Source: Zopfochytrium polystomum (taxonomy: Eukaryota; Chytridiomycota; Chytridiomycetes; Chytridiales; Chytridiaceae). Taken from it: a DNA stretch of 64,000 bases. This document shows positions 42,481 through 54,819 of the stretch, one piece after another (within the stretch, counting starts at the first letter, position 1; each line of letters starts with the position of its first letter). Under the pieces are notes generated by a model. The model was not told where the DNA came from, ran no database searches, and saw nothing but the letters and a program-made list of their open reading frames with translations. The position numbers and the translations under genes are program-made. Location: assembly GCA_025765615.1 (NCBI GenBank), contig JAIVFJ010000217.1, forward strand, positions 40,263 to 104,262, written 5' to 3'.

Positions 42481-44400
42481 AATCGACCGATATACGAAAA
42501 ATGTGGCGACATTCATGTCGCGCTATGGCCCAAAGCGATACCGATAGTGCATTCCAGCATCGGTTTACGTGGTATCGCAAGATTTATCGCATTTCGATGG
42601 GTTTAAATGGTGTGTTGACGGGATTCCGGTACGCGAGAATGATACGCGGGATGGTTACCACTCAGCAAAGCGACAAGATAACGATAGAAAGCCAAATGTC
42701 GTGATTACCGTGTCGATTTGAATCCTTACAGGGGTGCGTAGCGTATGGCAAAGTACGAAGCGATTAACCGACTCTCTAGCCGGGCTATTTATATCTGGCA
42801 AATTTGTCTAATGTCGCAATGAAGGAGCAACCTGTGTGACTGGGGTGCTGACAGAGCTGTCACCAGGTGGTCCCATGAAGGGGCCTTGGCGTGGCGGTAC
42901 GCAGCGTAATGCGAAGTGAAGCTTGTAACCGACTATCGACCCAGGCTATTTACACCTAAATAATTTGTCCCTTGTTGAGGTTACCGAAAAGACCGAAGGT
43001 TGAGGTTGGAGTCGTTAAAGCAACGGGATGTTGACAGGTAACTGAGTTTCTTAATTTAGAAGAAAAAACTTGATTCTCATATTATTGATGTCCCTATTTG
43101 TTCATGTTGGCCTGATGCGTCCTTCAGTCCAGAACGAGAATCCAAGCATATCTCATCTCTTATGTTCTAAGCCGTGAACGCTGGAATTGCTCTTAATACG
43201 GAGAGCAGTGCTTAGCAACTCTTAATTCCCCCTTAACTGCATCAGCCCGCGTGGGACTGGCTTACACCTGATGCGGGGAGCGGACAGCGTAGCTGTCACT
43301 TTCTCCTGAAGAACCTTGGCGTCCTGGAGTTCCAAGTGAAGCGCTAAGCACGCCGCAGAGGGTTTATCAACATCCCTTATGTAGGGTATGTAAGGCTACC
43401 GCTTGAAAACGCGGATACCGGATATCCGCTTATATCCGCTTATCCGTACCCGCCAAACCCAGACACGGACATTGATACGGAGCGGATACGGATTCCTACT
43501 TTACTGATTAAACCAAGCGGCTGTGTCCTATCAATGCGGATACGGATACGGATAATTGATTATGCGCTCCATATCTGGCGTATGGCAAGCCTCACAGTGT
43601 CCAGCCCTCTTGGTCCGCGTCAGCAAAACGGCTTTGCCAGGTGGAAGCGACTTTACTGAGTGTTGTCAGAGCGGTTTGCGGTGCAGAGATGACTGCCAAC
43701 GAAAGACAACAAAGGACAAAATCCAATTAAGTAGGCACACATAGACAAATGATGGGGACATCGCAAATGTACATTGACCAAAGGTCGGACTATGTGAGGA
43801 ACAGACATTGTTGCGCTACTGGTTATCGCACGCATGGCACGCACTAAGTGCCGGGGTTTGAATCGAAACTCTGGTGGTGTTATGCTTTTCGCTTTGAGCC
43901 GAGTGCGTGTTACATTTAGTAAGTCTTCGGAGGCGCTTAAGCTTCCCTAATGTATCAACAAATCGCCCTTGTTATCTAGTTAGTAATTGGACTCTTCCCG
44001 TGAAGCCTGGGCTGCGCAGTGCGCACTGTGGCGCGGCGGCTGCGTCCAACTACAACTTTAGTTGTCACTGGCTAAGGCTGTCAACCGCCAGATACAGAGC
44101 TGATGTTGAAGTATCCATATCCGCATCTTAATGAATATCTCTTTCCGCTCCGTGAAGGGAATATCCGCTTTTCTTTAGCTGATTTCTCTGATTAAATAGT
44201 ATATCCGTGTCCGCTGTGTGTCCGCTCCGTGTCTGCAATGTGTCGGCAAGGTCCCAAAGAATCTCCAATAACGCCCTCGCCGACCAGTTCAGCAAACAGG
44301 CATCTCCGATCGGGGATGCCGGGAATGCAGTGGTCCGAAAGTTGAACTCTCATACCACCACCACTTTGCAGGGCAGGTGGTTTCGATGATTTGACGCGAC
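42481..44400. repeat. gene-free, repeat-derived region with tRNA-like module
   Basis: Two related blocks of about 85 bp, each with GTANGCANCGTA...CGAAG...TAACCGACT...GGCTATTTA, occur at 42725-42810 and 42885-42975: an imperfect direct duplication. 43410-43560 and 44110-44225 carry degenerate CGGATATCCGCTTAT-type repeats. At 43800-43875 (+) lies a tRNA-like stretch: D-arm-like GCGCTACTGGTTATCGCAC, a perfect GGCAC/GTGCC anticodon stem with a 7-nt loop, and a B box GGTTTGAATC. No acceptor stem pairs, so it is more likely a SINE head or pseudo-tRNA than a working tRNA. No protein gene seen. Confidence 0.4.
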
Positions 44401-45105
44401 TGGTGTTATTGCAGACCGCGGCGTTTGCGGAGGAAGGGAGCGCTGCACCACGTGGGTTGTGGTGGTGTGGTGTGGTGTGGTGTGGTGTGGAGTGGTGTGT
44501 GTGTGTGTGTGCGTGGAACTGACAGCGTGGGCGCGGTCGGTCAATCCGGTCGGTCGGTCGGTCCGTCGGTCCGTGGTTTGGGTCGGTCGGTCGGTCGGTC
44601 TGCGAGCGATCGCCACGACACTCCCAACCCCCATCACGCCACCCTTTTTTTCGTTAGAGAAGTTGCTTCCGAATATCAAGGGAGAGAAAAAAAATGAAAA
44701 AATAAAAAATGAGGAGACAAATATCAGTTAGGGAGGGCAATTGGGATTGGCTGTCCGCTCCGTGGTCTGATTTGTTTTTTTTTTTTTGTTTTTGGTTTTT
44801 TTTTTTTTTTGGCTTTCACCAAGCCATCCCAAAAAGCCGAAGCACGATTTCAGCCAATGGTGTTTTGGCACAGCAGACAGACAGAGAGACAGACATACAA
44901 CGGACACTTCGGCACACTTTCACCCCCCAATCTTTGGAGCAAGAAAAAGGAAGCAAAACCAAAAAAAAAAAAAAAAAAAAAAAGAGAAAAGAAAATCAGA
45001 CACCACCGAAAAAGAAAGAAAAGTAGAGCAACACACTCGGAATGGAAAGACATGGTCGCGCGCTCTCTCAGACACACACCCACACACACACACACACACA
45101 CACCA

Positions 45106-45145
<40 letters not shown>

Positions 45146-45507
45146 CGTCTTGCTCGGTCGTTCCTCAGCCCCCTTGCTGATGGTCACGCCGACGGAGTAA
45201 GAACAACTCGATCACGCGAAAAAAACAAAAAAAATTGAAACGAAAAAGAGAAGTAAAAATTGATAAAGAAAAGAGCGCGCAATTCGACTCAAGAAAGGAG
45301 ATCACCTCACCTTCACCCCCCTGTTCTCCCCCGTGCGCCTCTGCTCTTCGCCGCAACTTTCACCCGGTCGAACACAAACTGATACCCTCCGAACCTCTTG
45401 TGCCCGCCGTCACTCACTCGCCTCTCCATCCCGAACAAGCCCCGTTCAAAGAGGGCGCTCCACATCCATCCGTATCACCAACATCAACAACAACAACAAC
45501 AACAATA
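44401..45507. repeat. low-complexity upstream region of the GRAM/VASt gene
   Basis: In order: (GTGGT)n at about 44459-44500, (GGTC)n at about 44540-44605, T runs at 44776-44814, an A run of 22 at 44962-44983, (CA)n at about 45070-45103 and (CT)n at about 45104-45146. No coding frame is believable; the promoter and leader of the next gene are presumably here. Confidence 0.5.
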
Positions 45508-48500
45508 ATGCCAGACCCAGGCGACGACAACGGCGGCGGCGGTAGCGTCGGGGGGCCGCCGCCTCGTGGCCACCGGATCCCGCTTAAAGACGCTGCCTCT
45601 CCCAACTCCAGCCCCTCCTCTCTCTCAACAGCCTCCAAGTTTCCTCGTACTCCCGCAGCAGCGTCAGCACATCCACCAGCTACCACAACAACGGCGACGT
45701 TCTTGGCCCCCACCACCGTCACCTCCGCCACCGCCACAACCACCACTAGTGCGGCATTGTCCTCGGCTGACAAATCCGCGGCCACCCCTACTCCTCCCTT
45801 AAACGCTGTTACAACCCCCACGCTGCAGACGACAGCGGCGCCGAGCTCCGCTATAACCTTGCTCGCTCCTCATCCGATAATGCGGTCTCGCTCTGTCTCC
45901 TCGTCGTCCCGCCGCGTAAGCAGCCCCAGTCTCGCGGAGGCAGCCGCCGCGACGAAGCCCTTGGACACAGTGCCCGAGATCACCAGCGGCGGCGCCACCC
46001 CCACGGACGAAGACCCCCATTCCCTTTCCGCCCGTCGCGATTCGCCCACTCCAATCACCACTACCACCACCACCACGAGCTTGCCGAACGACAGCCCCGC
46101 AGTGCTGCCGCCGTCGCAGCAGCTGCCACACAGCGAAGTCGCCGTCACGCTCGAAGGCGGCGCCCCAAGCTCGCCCATGTCGCCAAACCCGCTCTCATGC
46201 CCGCCATCCCCCGCCTCGGACCATGTGCCATACAACAACAACTACCACAACAACGGCAACAACGGCACTACTACCGAACACCGGGCAGTCCGAAGCATAG
46301 CGCGCCGCTCGGGTGATCCTCTTCCGCGAACTCTCTCGTACTCGCCCAAAGCCCCCGCCACCATTGCGCTGTCGGTCGTCTCCACCACCACCTTCTCTTC
46401 TGCACTTCCAGGAGAAGCGCCGACGGTGGCAACCGCGGCGGCGGCGACCGCTTCATCCACCGGCCCGAACCCTGTCACGCAAGCGGCTGTGGGCGGCGCG
46501 GCGGCCAACCTCGTTGCGATCCGGGAGAACGCCCGCCGCGCGGCCTCGACGACGCCCTCCAAGCGCAGCCCGAGCCCGGCGACGGCGGCGACGGCGCGGC
46601 CCTCGCCGACCCCGTCCATGCGCGGTGACGGCAACGCGTCGCCCGACCCCCCCGCGGCACCCACCTCGCCGACGACGCTGCCGCGGCCCTTTGCGGCGCT
46701 GACGGACCTGACCCTCCGTGGCCTCGGCACGCGTTCGCGCGCTGCGACCCCCCAAACCATTCTCGTCATCATCGTCGTCGTCCTCTGCCGCCACCGCCGC
46801 TGACTCACCTCGCCCGCGCCCGCGCACCCCGCCGCCGCCCGCCTCGCGGGCATCCCCGGCCCCGCCGCAGCGCCCGCCGCTTCGCCGCGCGCGCTCGTCA
46901 CCACTCCCTGCGACGGCGGCAACCGCCGCTTGCCGCAGCCTGCTGCCGCGGCTGCTGCCGCCGCTGCACCCGGTGCGGCGCTCGCTGTCGCTCAGCTCGC
47001 CGGACCTCTCGACGCTGGCGTACGAAGTTGAGGCTGCGCTGCCGCAGCAGCAGCCGCACGCGGTGCCGCTGCGCGACGGCGACTACGACGGCGGCAGCAG
47101 CGGCTGGGTTGGGAAGCGGCCGGGCCGGCGCGCACGGTCGCAGCACCCTGGTGGGGAAGGTGCAGAGGGGGCCGGTGGAGGCGGCGGTGGCGGCACCGGG
47201 GCAGGAGCGCCGCGTCGCGGGTTTGGCGCCGGCGGCGGCGGAAGCCGGCAGCGGCACGCGTCGCAGCAGCCGTTGGCGGTGACGCTCCCGGACGGCGGCG
47301 GCGGCAGCGGCGGCGGCGGCTACGCGCTCACAGGGGCGCAGCAAGCGTTCCGGCGGCGGGCGTCGGAGCCGTTGATGGCGGCGTTGGTTGCGGAAGGTAT
47401 CGCTTCGGCCGACGACGACGTGGGGGTGGTGACGGCTGCAGCGGACGCGAGGAAGCCTGGTGGTGCGGACGGAGCGGCGATCCAACCTGCGACAACGACG
47501 ACAGCTGTTGCGCGGAGCCCGAGCGCGGCCGAGAAGAAGCTGGCGGAGCTGCGGAAGCATTTCGCAGACCTTCCCGACAGCGAAGAGCTGTTCGACGGTA
47601 AGGAAAAATTGTTTTGCCAGCGATATTCTTCTCCGTGAAATAACAGAAGAACAAAAACCAAAAAAAAAAAAAAAAAAAATAAAAATAAATAAATAAATAA
47701 AATCACACCTCGAGACAGACTTTGCTTGCGCCATGCATAAAGCGTCACCGTTTCTGATCGCGCAGGGCCGCTTGTACGTGACTTCGGGCCGGCTGACGTT
47801 TTATTCGAACATCTTGGGGTACACGGAGAAATTCTCTATCCGATACACCAACATTGCGGCGATGGTCAAGATCCGCTTCGGCGGGGTGCTGCCAAATGCA
47901 ATCCAGTTCGATGAGCGCGACAGCAAGGTAAGAAGAGACCGGAGGGTGAGAGAGAGGGAATGTGAGGCACAGTTCCCGTCGCGCGACTCGAGTCTAAATG
48001 GAGGAGAAAAACAATTAAAAATATCTGCCTCCACCACCGCCACCACAAACAGAAGCAGCACGTCTTCCACAACTTTCTGTCCCGCGACTCGGCGTTCGAC
48101 CTCGTGTACAGGCTTTGGACGGACGCCAACCAATCCCCCTCGCCTGCACTCTCCCTGTCCTCAACGCCAGGGCCGCCGTCGCCGAAGGGGCCCGACGACG
48201 ATAGCGTCCACCAGAGCGCACCCTTGGCTCTGCCCGATTCCCCAAGGGCTGAAAACCAATCTCCAGCCGCTACCGAGAAGCGCGACGACCCCTTCGCCCT
48301 TCCCGACCTGAGGCTTCCGACGTCTCCCGACTCACACTCTGGAACAACTTGCACCGCCGCCTGCGCCCAATTCCACCAGTCTGCAATACCTCTCATCGAC
48401 GAGGTGTACGCCGTTCCGCTGAGCGACCTCTGGTTCATCCTGTTTTCCTCCTCCATCCCCAACCCCACCGCAGCCACGGCCTTCGCCCTAACTCTGGCGG

Positions 48501-49519
48501 GAAGCAGCCAGCCGCCGCATCCGGCCGCCTTCCGGCGCTGGTTCCTCGAGAGTTCCCAGCGCAGTACAAACTACGTTGTCAGCGAATGGCAGTCGGACAG
48601 TGGTTCATCAGAGGGGGCGTCGCCAGGGTCGTCGTCCCAATCCACATCGCCATCGTCATCGTCATCGCCAACCACATCGACCACAAACACAAACCCAAAC
48701 GCAAGCACTACCACCACCACCACGTCAACGCCTTTTGTCGCGCTACCCCTTGGTGCTCGGCGCTCACTCTCGTACAACATACCCCTCGGCGCGCCGATCG
48801 GGTCCCCGCAGACGCTCGTGACGGAAACACTGCTCTCGGCGACGCGGACGACGGCGTGCGTGTCTGCGGTGTCTGCGACGCCGGGTGTGTACCTGGGCGA
48901 CCGGTTCCGCACAGTCGTGCGGCTGTGCCTGTGTACGGTGGGCGCGGCCGCCGCCGCAAGCACGCGGCTGCGCGTGTCGTACGCGGTTGAGTTTGATGCC
49001 GGTGGTGTGTCGTGGGTCGCGCGCAGCGCCGTGGCGGCGGGAATGCGGCCAAAGGTCGTGGAGCACCACGTTGCGCTGCGGGATGCGCTGCGCGCGGCGG
49101 CGACGGCGGCGGCTGCGAAGGGGGCGAATGCGGAGGCGGCCGCGGTCTGGCGACCGCGGCGTTGGGCAGTGCCGGCCGCGTGGGTGGGCGGCGGCGACGA
49201 GGCAAAAGGGGTGTCGCCGTCGGCGGCGCAACCGCTGGCGGCGGCGGTGCACTCTATCGCGGAGGTGACGCCTGCGCAGCCGCAGCCACAGCAGCTGCAC
49301 GCGTTCGGCAGCGGCGGCGGCGGCGGCGGCGGCGGGGGCAGCGGGGGTGATCTCGGCCTGCGGCGGCGGCAGCTGGGTCCCGCGGTGACGGTGGCGTCTA
49401 CGACGGCGGTTGTGACGCCGATGCTGCTGGTGGCGGTGGTGGGGCTGCTGGCGTGGCTGATTGGCGAGGTGCGGATGCTGCGGGCGGCCATGTCGGCGGT
49501 TGCTGCCCGGCCCTGCTGA
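45508..49519 (+). CDS. GRAM/VASt-type protein, Lam/Ysp2 or GRAMD1 (Aster) family
   Basis: Three exons: 45508-47597, 47719-47927 and 48053-49519, about 1254 residues. Such proteins sit in the ER at contacts with the plasma membrane and move sterols. The first 690 residues are Ser/Thr/Ala/Pro-rich and probably disordered. Then comes a GRAM domain (FACAMHKASPFLIAQGRLYV, GRLTFYSNILGY, LPNAIQF, HVFHNFLSRDSAFDLVYRLW), a VASt-like region beginning IPLIDEVYAVPLSDLWFILF with RRWFLESSQRS and ARRSLSYNIPL, and one C-terminal membrane segment (VVTPMLLVAVVGLLAWLIG). Exon 1 has one base too many: the frame changes at the six-C run 46748-46753, and dropping one C joins both parts. G+C is far above that of neighbouring genes. 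VASt is assigned from layout and a few motifs, GRAM firmly. Confidence 0.8.
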
Positions 49520-50054
49520 CCAGACCTTGAGAACCTTCGGGACTCAGGTGCGAGATGAGGAGGATGAGGAAGTAAAGTGGGGCTGTGAGTGTCGTTCTGA
49601 CTGTGTGGGTGCGATGGGGGTCAGTTTGATGATCTCTCTCTGTATGTTCTCTTTGTCTCTACTCTCTCTCTCTCTCTCTCGTTCTTCTTCAGCCTCTCAC
49701 GCTCCTCCAATCCCTCTACCTCACCCGTTATATTCCGCCCGCCATTGCGGATTTGCCTGTGCGCTGATCGATGACAAACTCTGGGTGTGAGGTAGGCGGC
49801 AGTTACTTATTTTGTCTGCGTGGGAACGTACCGGCCTATCTATCTCTCTCTTATCTCAACCCTCTGTCTTCTTTCTTTATCTCGCTCGCTCGTTCACTCG
49901 CTCTTCTCTACTTTAAGATGATTCCTCTTTTTCTTCTCCCTCTCATTCTAAAGATATTGTTCGCGCTGATTTGACTCCCGGTCATTCATTCTCTCTCTCT
50001 CGTTAGCTGTCAAGGAGCAATCTCTACCTCCTATTGGGCCTCGTGTGCGTGCGC

Positions 50055-50094
<40 letters not shown>

Positions 50095-50815
50095 CCCTTC
50101 TCCGTTCCCTTCGCACGTCGTCGGAGTTTGGGGGGTCAGGGCGGGAGTCATACTGCGAAGAACCTCCTGTTTTTTTTATTGTTTTGGGAGTAAGAGGTTG
50201 TAGTCATTGTCTGTTTGTGCGGCGTTCGCATATCGCCGTCGCCGTCGCCTGCTGGTAGCCCTTCGGATACAGTTGCAGCTCTCGCTATTGGGCCTTCCTT
50301 CCCTTTCTCAGGGCTTGGCTGACCCCCCCTTTATCATGTCTTTCGCTGTGTGTGGGTGTGTGTGTGTGTGTGTGAGGGCGTGTGTGCGAGGGCGTGTGTG
50401 TGTGTGCGTGTGGATATGCGCTGTGGGCTTGGGGTTTGGATCACCACGTCACCGTTTTTGACTTTTCTCTTTCTTGTTTGTTCAACACTCACAGCGAGGC
50501 GGCGCCGTCCTTGTCACGCAGGGGGAAGAAAGAAAAAGGAAAACGACACAGCACACAGCACGCTTCACGACCCACCACACCCACACACATCCCAGACGTC
50601 AAAGTTACCTGCTCTGAAAAACGCATCTAGCTTCAGAAAGGCCTCTTTGCACCCGTTCCCGACTGTCCGTCCAACGTGTGAGAGAGGGATCTGCCAGGTT
50701 GGCTGGGAGCCGCTGCTGCTGCTGCTTGCTGTCGCGCGTCCACCGCTCCCACTGCTAAAATTTGAAATAACTCAACCTGACTACCCTCTCATCCATATCC
50801 CCGCCAGACTGCGCA
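49520..50815. repeat. intergenic with (CT)n and (GT)n microsatellites
   Basis: (CT)n at 49660-49680, (GT)n at 50058-50092 and GTGTGNG-type repeats at 50348-50410. Frames here are low-complexity. The promoter of the SR-protein gene is at the right end. Confidence 0.5.
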
Positions 50816-52116
50816 ATGCCCGGATCGAGGACTACCATCTTTTGCGGAGGCATCTCCACCCGCACGCGTGCCAAGGATCTTGCTTACGAGTTTGAGAGGT
50901 AATATTAGGAGTTCTTAGATCCCCCCTCCCTGTTCTGTCTTTCTCTTTCTTTTCGGGGCAGACTTTGCCTAATGGGGTTGGGTGTGGAGAGGCGAAAAGG
51001 AGAGCCCCGTTTTGGCGGGTTATGGCGTTTGATGTTGTGCTGGCAATGACTCGGAGAACAGCCTCTCCGCAGTTCGGTTTGCAGATTTCATTCATCTTTC
51101 ACCTCACACAACGAACAAAAAATTATAGGTATGGTCGCCTCGTTCGCTGCGACATTCCGGCGCCTCGCCCCAATTCTCGGACGTGAGTACTCCCAGCTTC
51201 CTCCTCTGCAAAACGGTTTGCCTGCGCGACCCCGTCGTTACGTTTGCGGTTTTCGAAAGCTTGAGAAGGACGTAGCACTTCCCTCGTCGTTTGTTCGGAC
51301 GCGCACAAATAGAAGCGAGCGAAGTTGTCGCGGCACAAGGATGTCGCGGCGCCGTGCCACAATGAACACGATTTTCGTCGGGTCTAACGTTGCGATACAA
51401 ACTTCCTCCTTCCTCCTCCTCCTCCTCCTGTTCGATTCCGGGACTCACTGCTCTGTCGATATCGCCAATATTTGGACTTGGATTTGGGATTTTGGCGCAC
51501 CTATCTGCCTCGTGATGTCACTGAATCGGATAGCGCGTATGCTTTTGTTGAGTTTGAAGACCCTCGCGATGCTGAGGACGCGTATCACGGTCTGCAAGGT
51601 ATCCGGTTCGAAGGTTCCGTGCTGAGCTTACAAGTAAGTTTCTGTTCGAGTGGGCTTGCTTTGCCTAAGCGTCACCACTGCTGCCGTTTCTTACCGCGCT
51701 CTCTGATTGCTTTCCCGCAGTGGGCCAAACGTGAGCCCAGCCAAAGCTGGCGATACGACGGTGGCCGCGGACGCTCGCGGTCGCCGCCCCGCCGCCGCTC
51801 GCTCTCTCCGCGCCATGACCGCGACGACCGAAGGGGCGGCGGAGAGCGCCGCGACGACCGCCCAGACCGCCGCGACGACCGCGAGCCGCCAGCCCGTGGT
51901 CCACGCGACGACGAACGCAGAGACGACCGCCGAGATGACCGCGAAAACGGTCGCTACCGCGAAGGAGGCAGTGGCGCGGACGGCGTTGGCGCCGGCGAGG
52001 AGCGCGACCGCGATGTGCGCCGCGAGGAGGAGCGCCGCGCGTCGCGGGAGGGTAGCCGCGATCGCCACGATGGGGATCGGCGGGAAGAGCGTCCGGTGGA
52101 AGGCGATGAAGCTTGA
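50816..52116 (+). CDS. SR-type splicing factor, RRM plus RD/RS-rich tail
   Basis: Four exons: 50816-50898, 51129-51182, 51534-51633 and 51721-52116, giving 210 residues. It is an RNA-binding pre-mRNA splicing regulator acting in nuclear speckles. The single RRM spans residues about 5-80: TTIFCGGIS stands where RNP2 (usually LYVGNLS) is expected, [25 protein letters not shown] is nearly the SRSF1/SRSF3-like pattern, AYAFVEFEDPRDAEDAYHGL is RNP1, and VLSLQWAKREPS closes it. The tail from about residue 100 has a few RS pairs (GRSRSPPRRRSLSP) and then many RD/RDDR repeats, which give alternating charge without phosphorylation. Intron 2 is 351 bp, long for this locus. A different frame is open across the tail because of the repeat; I reject it. 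Confidence 0.9.
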
Positions 52117-52517
52117 AGGATATTTGGGGCCGGCCTTGTTTCCTGTGGTTTGGTTTGGTTTGGTTTTTTTCTGTTCCGTTTTTTTTTGTTTTTTTTTTCT
52201 TTTTTCCTCTCCTTTTTCTTCTTTGTCATCGTCCCTTTTTTCTGTTTTTCTTTATGTCTTTCTTTGTCTTTGTTTTGTCCATTTCTTTGTCTTTGTCCTT
52301 TTCTTTTCTTTTCTCTCTCTTGCAACTCTGTCAGTTGGATGACTTACTTGTCTGAATGGAAATTGGAACTGGAGTGGAAATGAAACACAAGGAAAATAAA
52401 ATCTTTGTTTCCGACAAACAGCATACGTTTTAGGATGGAAACCAAAAAAAAAAAAAAAAGGAAAAAGGAAAGAAAACATCACCCATTTTAGAATATTGAT
52501 AGACACTCGAGATAGAG
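52117..52517. other. intergenic, T-rich
   Basis: 3' flank of the SR gene and promoter of the protease gene. It contains T/C-rich stretches at 52140-52320, an AATAAA near 52396 and an A run of 16 at 52443-52458. No gene. Confidence 0.4.
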
Positions 52518-54819
52518 ATGGCCCGACTTGTCTCCCTGGCGGCCGTCGGCGTCGCCGTCGCCGCCGTCGCACTCTCTGCAGCGTCATCACCAGCGCACGC
52601 AGCTCCACTGGGCGACGAGGATGCGGGCACAGCGGCCAAGGCGGCGGCGGCGGTGGTTGTGCCCGCTAAAAGGCCAACGTCCAGGAGCGCCGCCGATCGC
52701 TTTCTGATCACCCGGAGCCGCGCCGGCTCCCTGGTCCTGCCAAGCTTGTCCGCCAACAAGAAGAAGAGCAGGCGGGCAGGCGAACAGCCCATTCTCATGA
52801 CCAACTCACAGGACCTGAACTTTGCAGCCTCGGCCGCAGTAGGGAACCAGAGCGTCAACGACATGCCGCTGAACGTCGTTCTCGACACTGGGTCGTCCGA
52901 TACTTGGTTCCGCGGCGCCTCAGGTAAGAATCGGTTTTGTGGTGTTATGCGGGGCTCGTTCGTCGGTCCTTTTGTTTTTTGCACTCCCACTTTCCGCAGC
53001 CACGGAACTAATTGTGTCCCACCCCCCAACAACCCCAACCGCACACTATCGTTCAGGTTGCAATGCCGACGACGGGATTTCCTGCACGGTCAACCCTCCG
53101 ATACAGAATGCAATCTACCGTGAAGCCGAGCGTCCGGGAAGTCTTGTTTGGGACTACTTTTCGGGAGATTTGGGGGACCCAAACACAAACCCAGAGGTTG
53201 CCATCATCTACGGGAGCGCCGTTGTGGGTCTCCTAATCTGCCGCTCAAACGTTAGCCTCTCGTCCGCCTCGGTGGACGACATCCTTGTCGGTTACTCGGT
53301 GTACATGAACAACCTGAACGGATACGGCTTTGACGGGTTCATCGGGCTGGGCCTTCCCGAGGGATCAACCATGAACGAGGCGGTGATTGGGCTGAACCCG
53401 TCCGTCCCGAGCGGCCACCCGGCCAACTTTATCCAAGCGCTGTCCACACAAAAGGGCACTCCCGCCGTCTTTGGTTTCTACCTTTCCAACACCGCCGACA
53501 GCGAGGACGGCGAGTTCACCATCGGCGGATACGACACGAGCCGATTTGACGGCCCGCTGTTCTACTTTCCTATCGCGACGGCCGACTTTATGAAGTCGCA
53601 GCACGCTTGGGAGTTGGATTTGGTCGGCGCGGACTCGTGGTCGACGTGGGCGGTGGGCAACTCGAGCGGCAAGGTGGCACAGGCGGGCGACGCGGTCCAG
53701 ACGTTCATTGTCGACACGGGCTCGAGCTTCCTGAGCCTCCCGGACGACGCGGCGTTGGCGATCAACCGAGCGATCGACCCGACCGGCGGGTACAGCGCCG
53801 TGCACCCGTATTACGTGGTTGACTGCGAAAAGTACGGGTCGTTCCCGGACGTGGTGCTGACCATCACGGGCGTCGAGTTCCGCATTCCGCAAAATATTTA
53901 CGTGACCAGCGGGAACGGCGAATGCTTCACCGCAATAGCCGGCATCGGGGGCGGCCAGTTTGCCGTGTTTGGTGACACGTTCTTGAGGGCTTATTACTCG
54001 GTGTATGATATGACCAACAGGCAAGTCGGCCTCGCGTTGGCAAAGCACGGTGGGAAGCCGGCCTCTGCTTCCCCGTCGCCGACGCCGACCCCGACGCCAG
54101 CACCGTCCTCTAGCGATTCCGTTTCGTCGTCGTCGACCGCCGCTGCGACTTCTTCTTCGCCATCCGGGGCGGCGGCGTTGTCGAGCGACTCGGGGACGTC
54201 CGCGTCGGCATCGTCAACAACTTCCACCTCCTCGTCTTCTCCGCAACCGATGGCCACCACGACCACGACGACGGCGAACTCTACTGCAGGCACGGCGTCG
54301 AGCGACGCCTCCTCGTCGTCCTCATTGTCCTCGTCATCCTCTTCGTCGTCGTCGTCCACCAGCACCACCACCACGATCACGTCAAGCGCATCCTCCAGCG
54401 CGACGCCGACGGCAGGTGTGGCCATCGACCCGAACTCTGCGCCCGCGGGCATCCGTCTTGCAGATAGGTCTTCGTCGTCTGCAGCGACGGGCGGCAGCGG
54501 TGGTGATGCTGGCGGAACCGGCGGCGGAGAATCGCCGTCGCCGGCGCAGTCGTCGGACGGGAACTACTACGTGCCATCTCGAGGGGCCGCGGCAGGCGCC
54601 GGGACAACGACGACGACGATCGCCGCTTCGGTGACAGGGGCGACACCGACACCTGGGTATGCCGGCGGAATCGGCGCGGGATCGACGTCGGCGGTCAAGC
54701 CCAATGACCTTGTGTACAGCGGAGCGGATGGTCTTCGGTCCAAGCTTCCCCATGCTCCCTTGTTGCTGGTGGTGGCCGCGGTGGTGGCGGTGCTGCCCCA
54801 ATTGTTCCTTCCTTGCTGA
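52518..54819 (+). CDS. secreted pepsin-type aspartyl protease, probably GPI-anchored
   Basis: Two exons: 52518-52923 and 53057-54819, giving 722 residues. An in-phase alternative acceptor at 53000 would add 19. An N-terminal signal peptide (MARLVSLAAVGVAVAAVALSA) is followed by a basic propeptide-like region with KKK and RR sites, then the pepsin fold with both catalytic loops: VVLDTGSSDTWF (about residue 122) and FIVDTGSSFLSLP (about 382). Supporting pepsin-like stretches are GFDGFIGLGLPEG, GEFTIGGYD and FAVFGDTFLRAYYSVYD. After about residue 500 comes a Ser/Thr/Pro linker of about 170 residues and a final hydrophobic tail (PLLLVVAAVVAVLPQLF) after a small-residue stretch. This layout resembles fungal yapsins. 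It would act at the plasma membrane or wall; the GPI site is inferred. Confidence 0.9.

Noticed and set aside
46242..46922. Long minus-strand open frames opposite the GRAM/VASt gene (also 46898-47734 and 48571-49491)
   Set aside because: They arise from very high G+C on a coding strand with few stop-forming codons; products are Arg/Ala-rich with no motif, and the plus strand has the GRAM domain.
51707..52342. Alternative plus-strand frame across the SR protein tail
   Set aside because: Ala/Thr-rich shadow of the RD repeat; it has no RRM and ends in a T-rich 3' flank.
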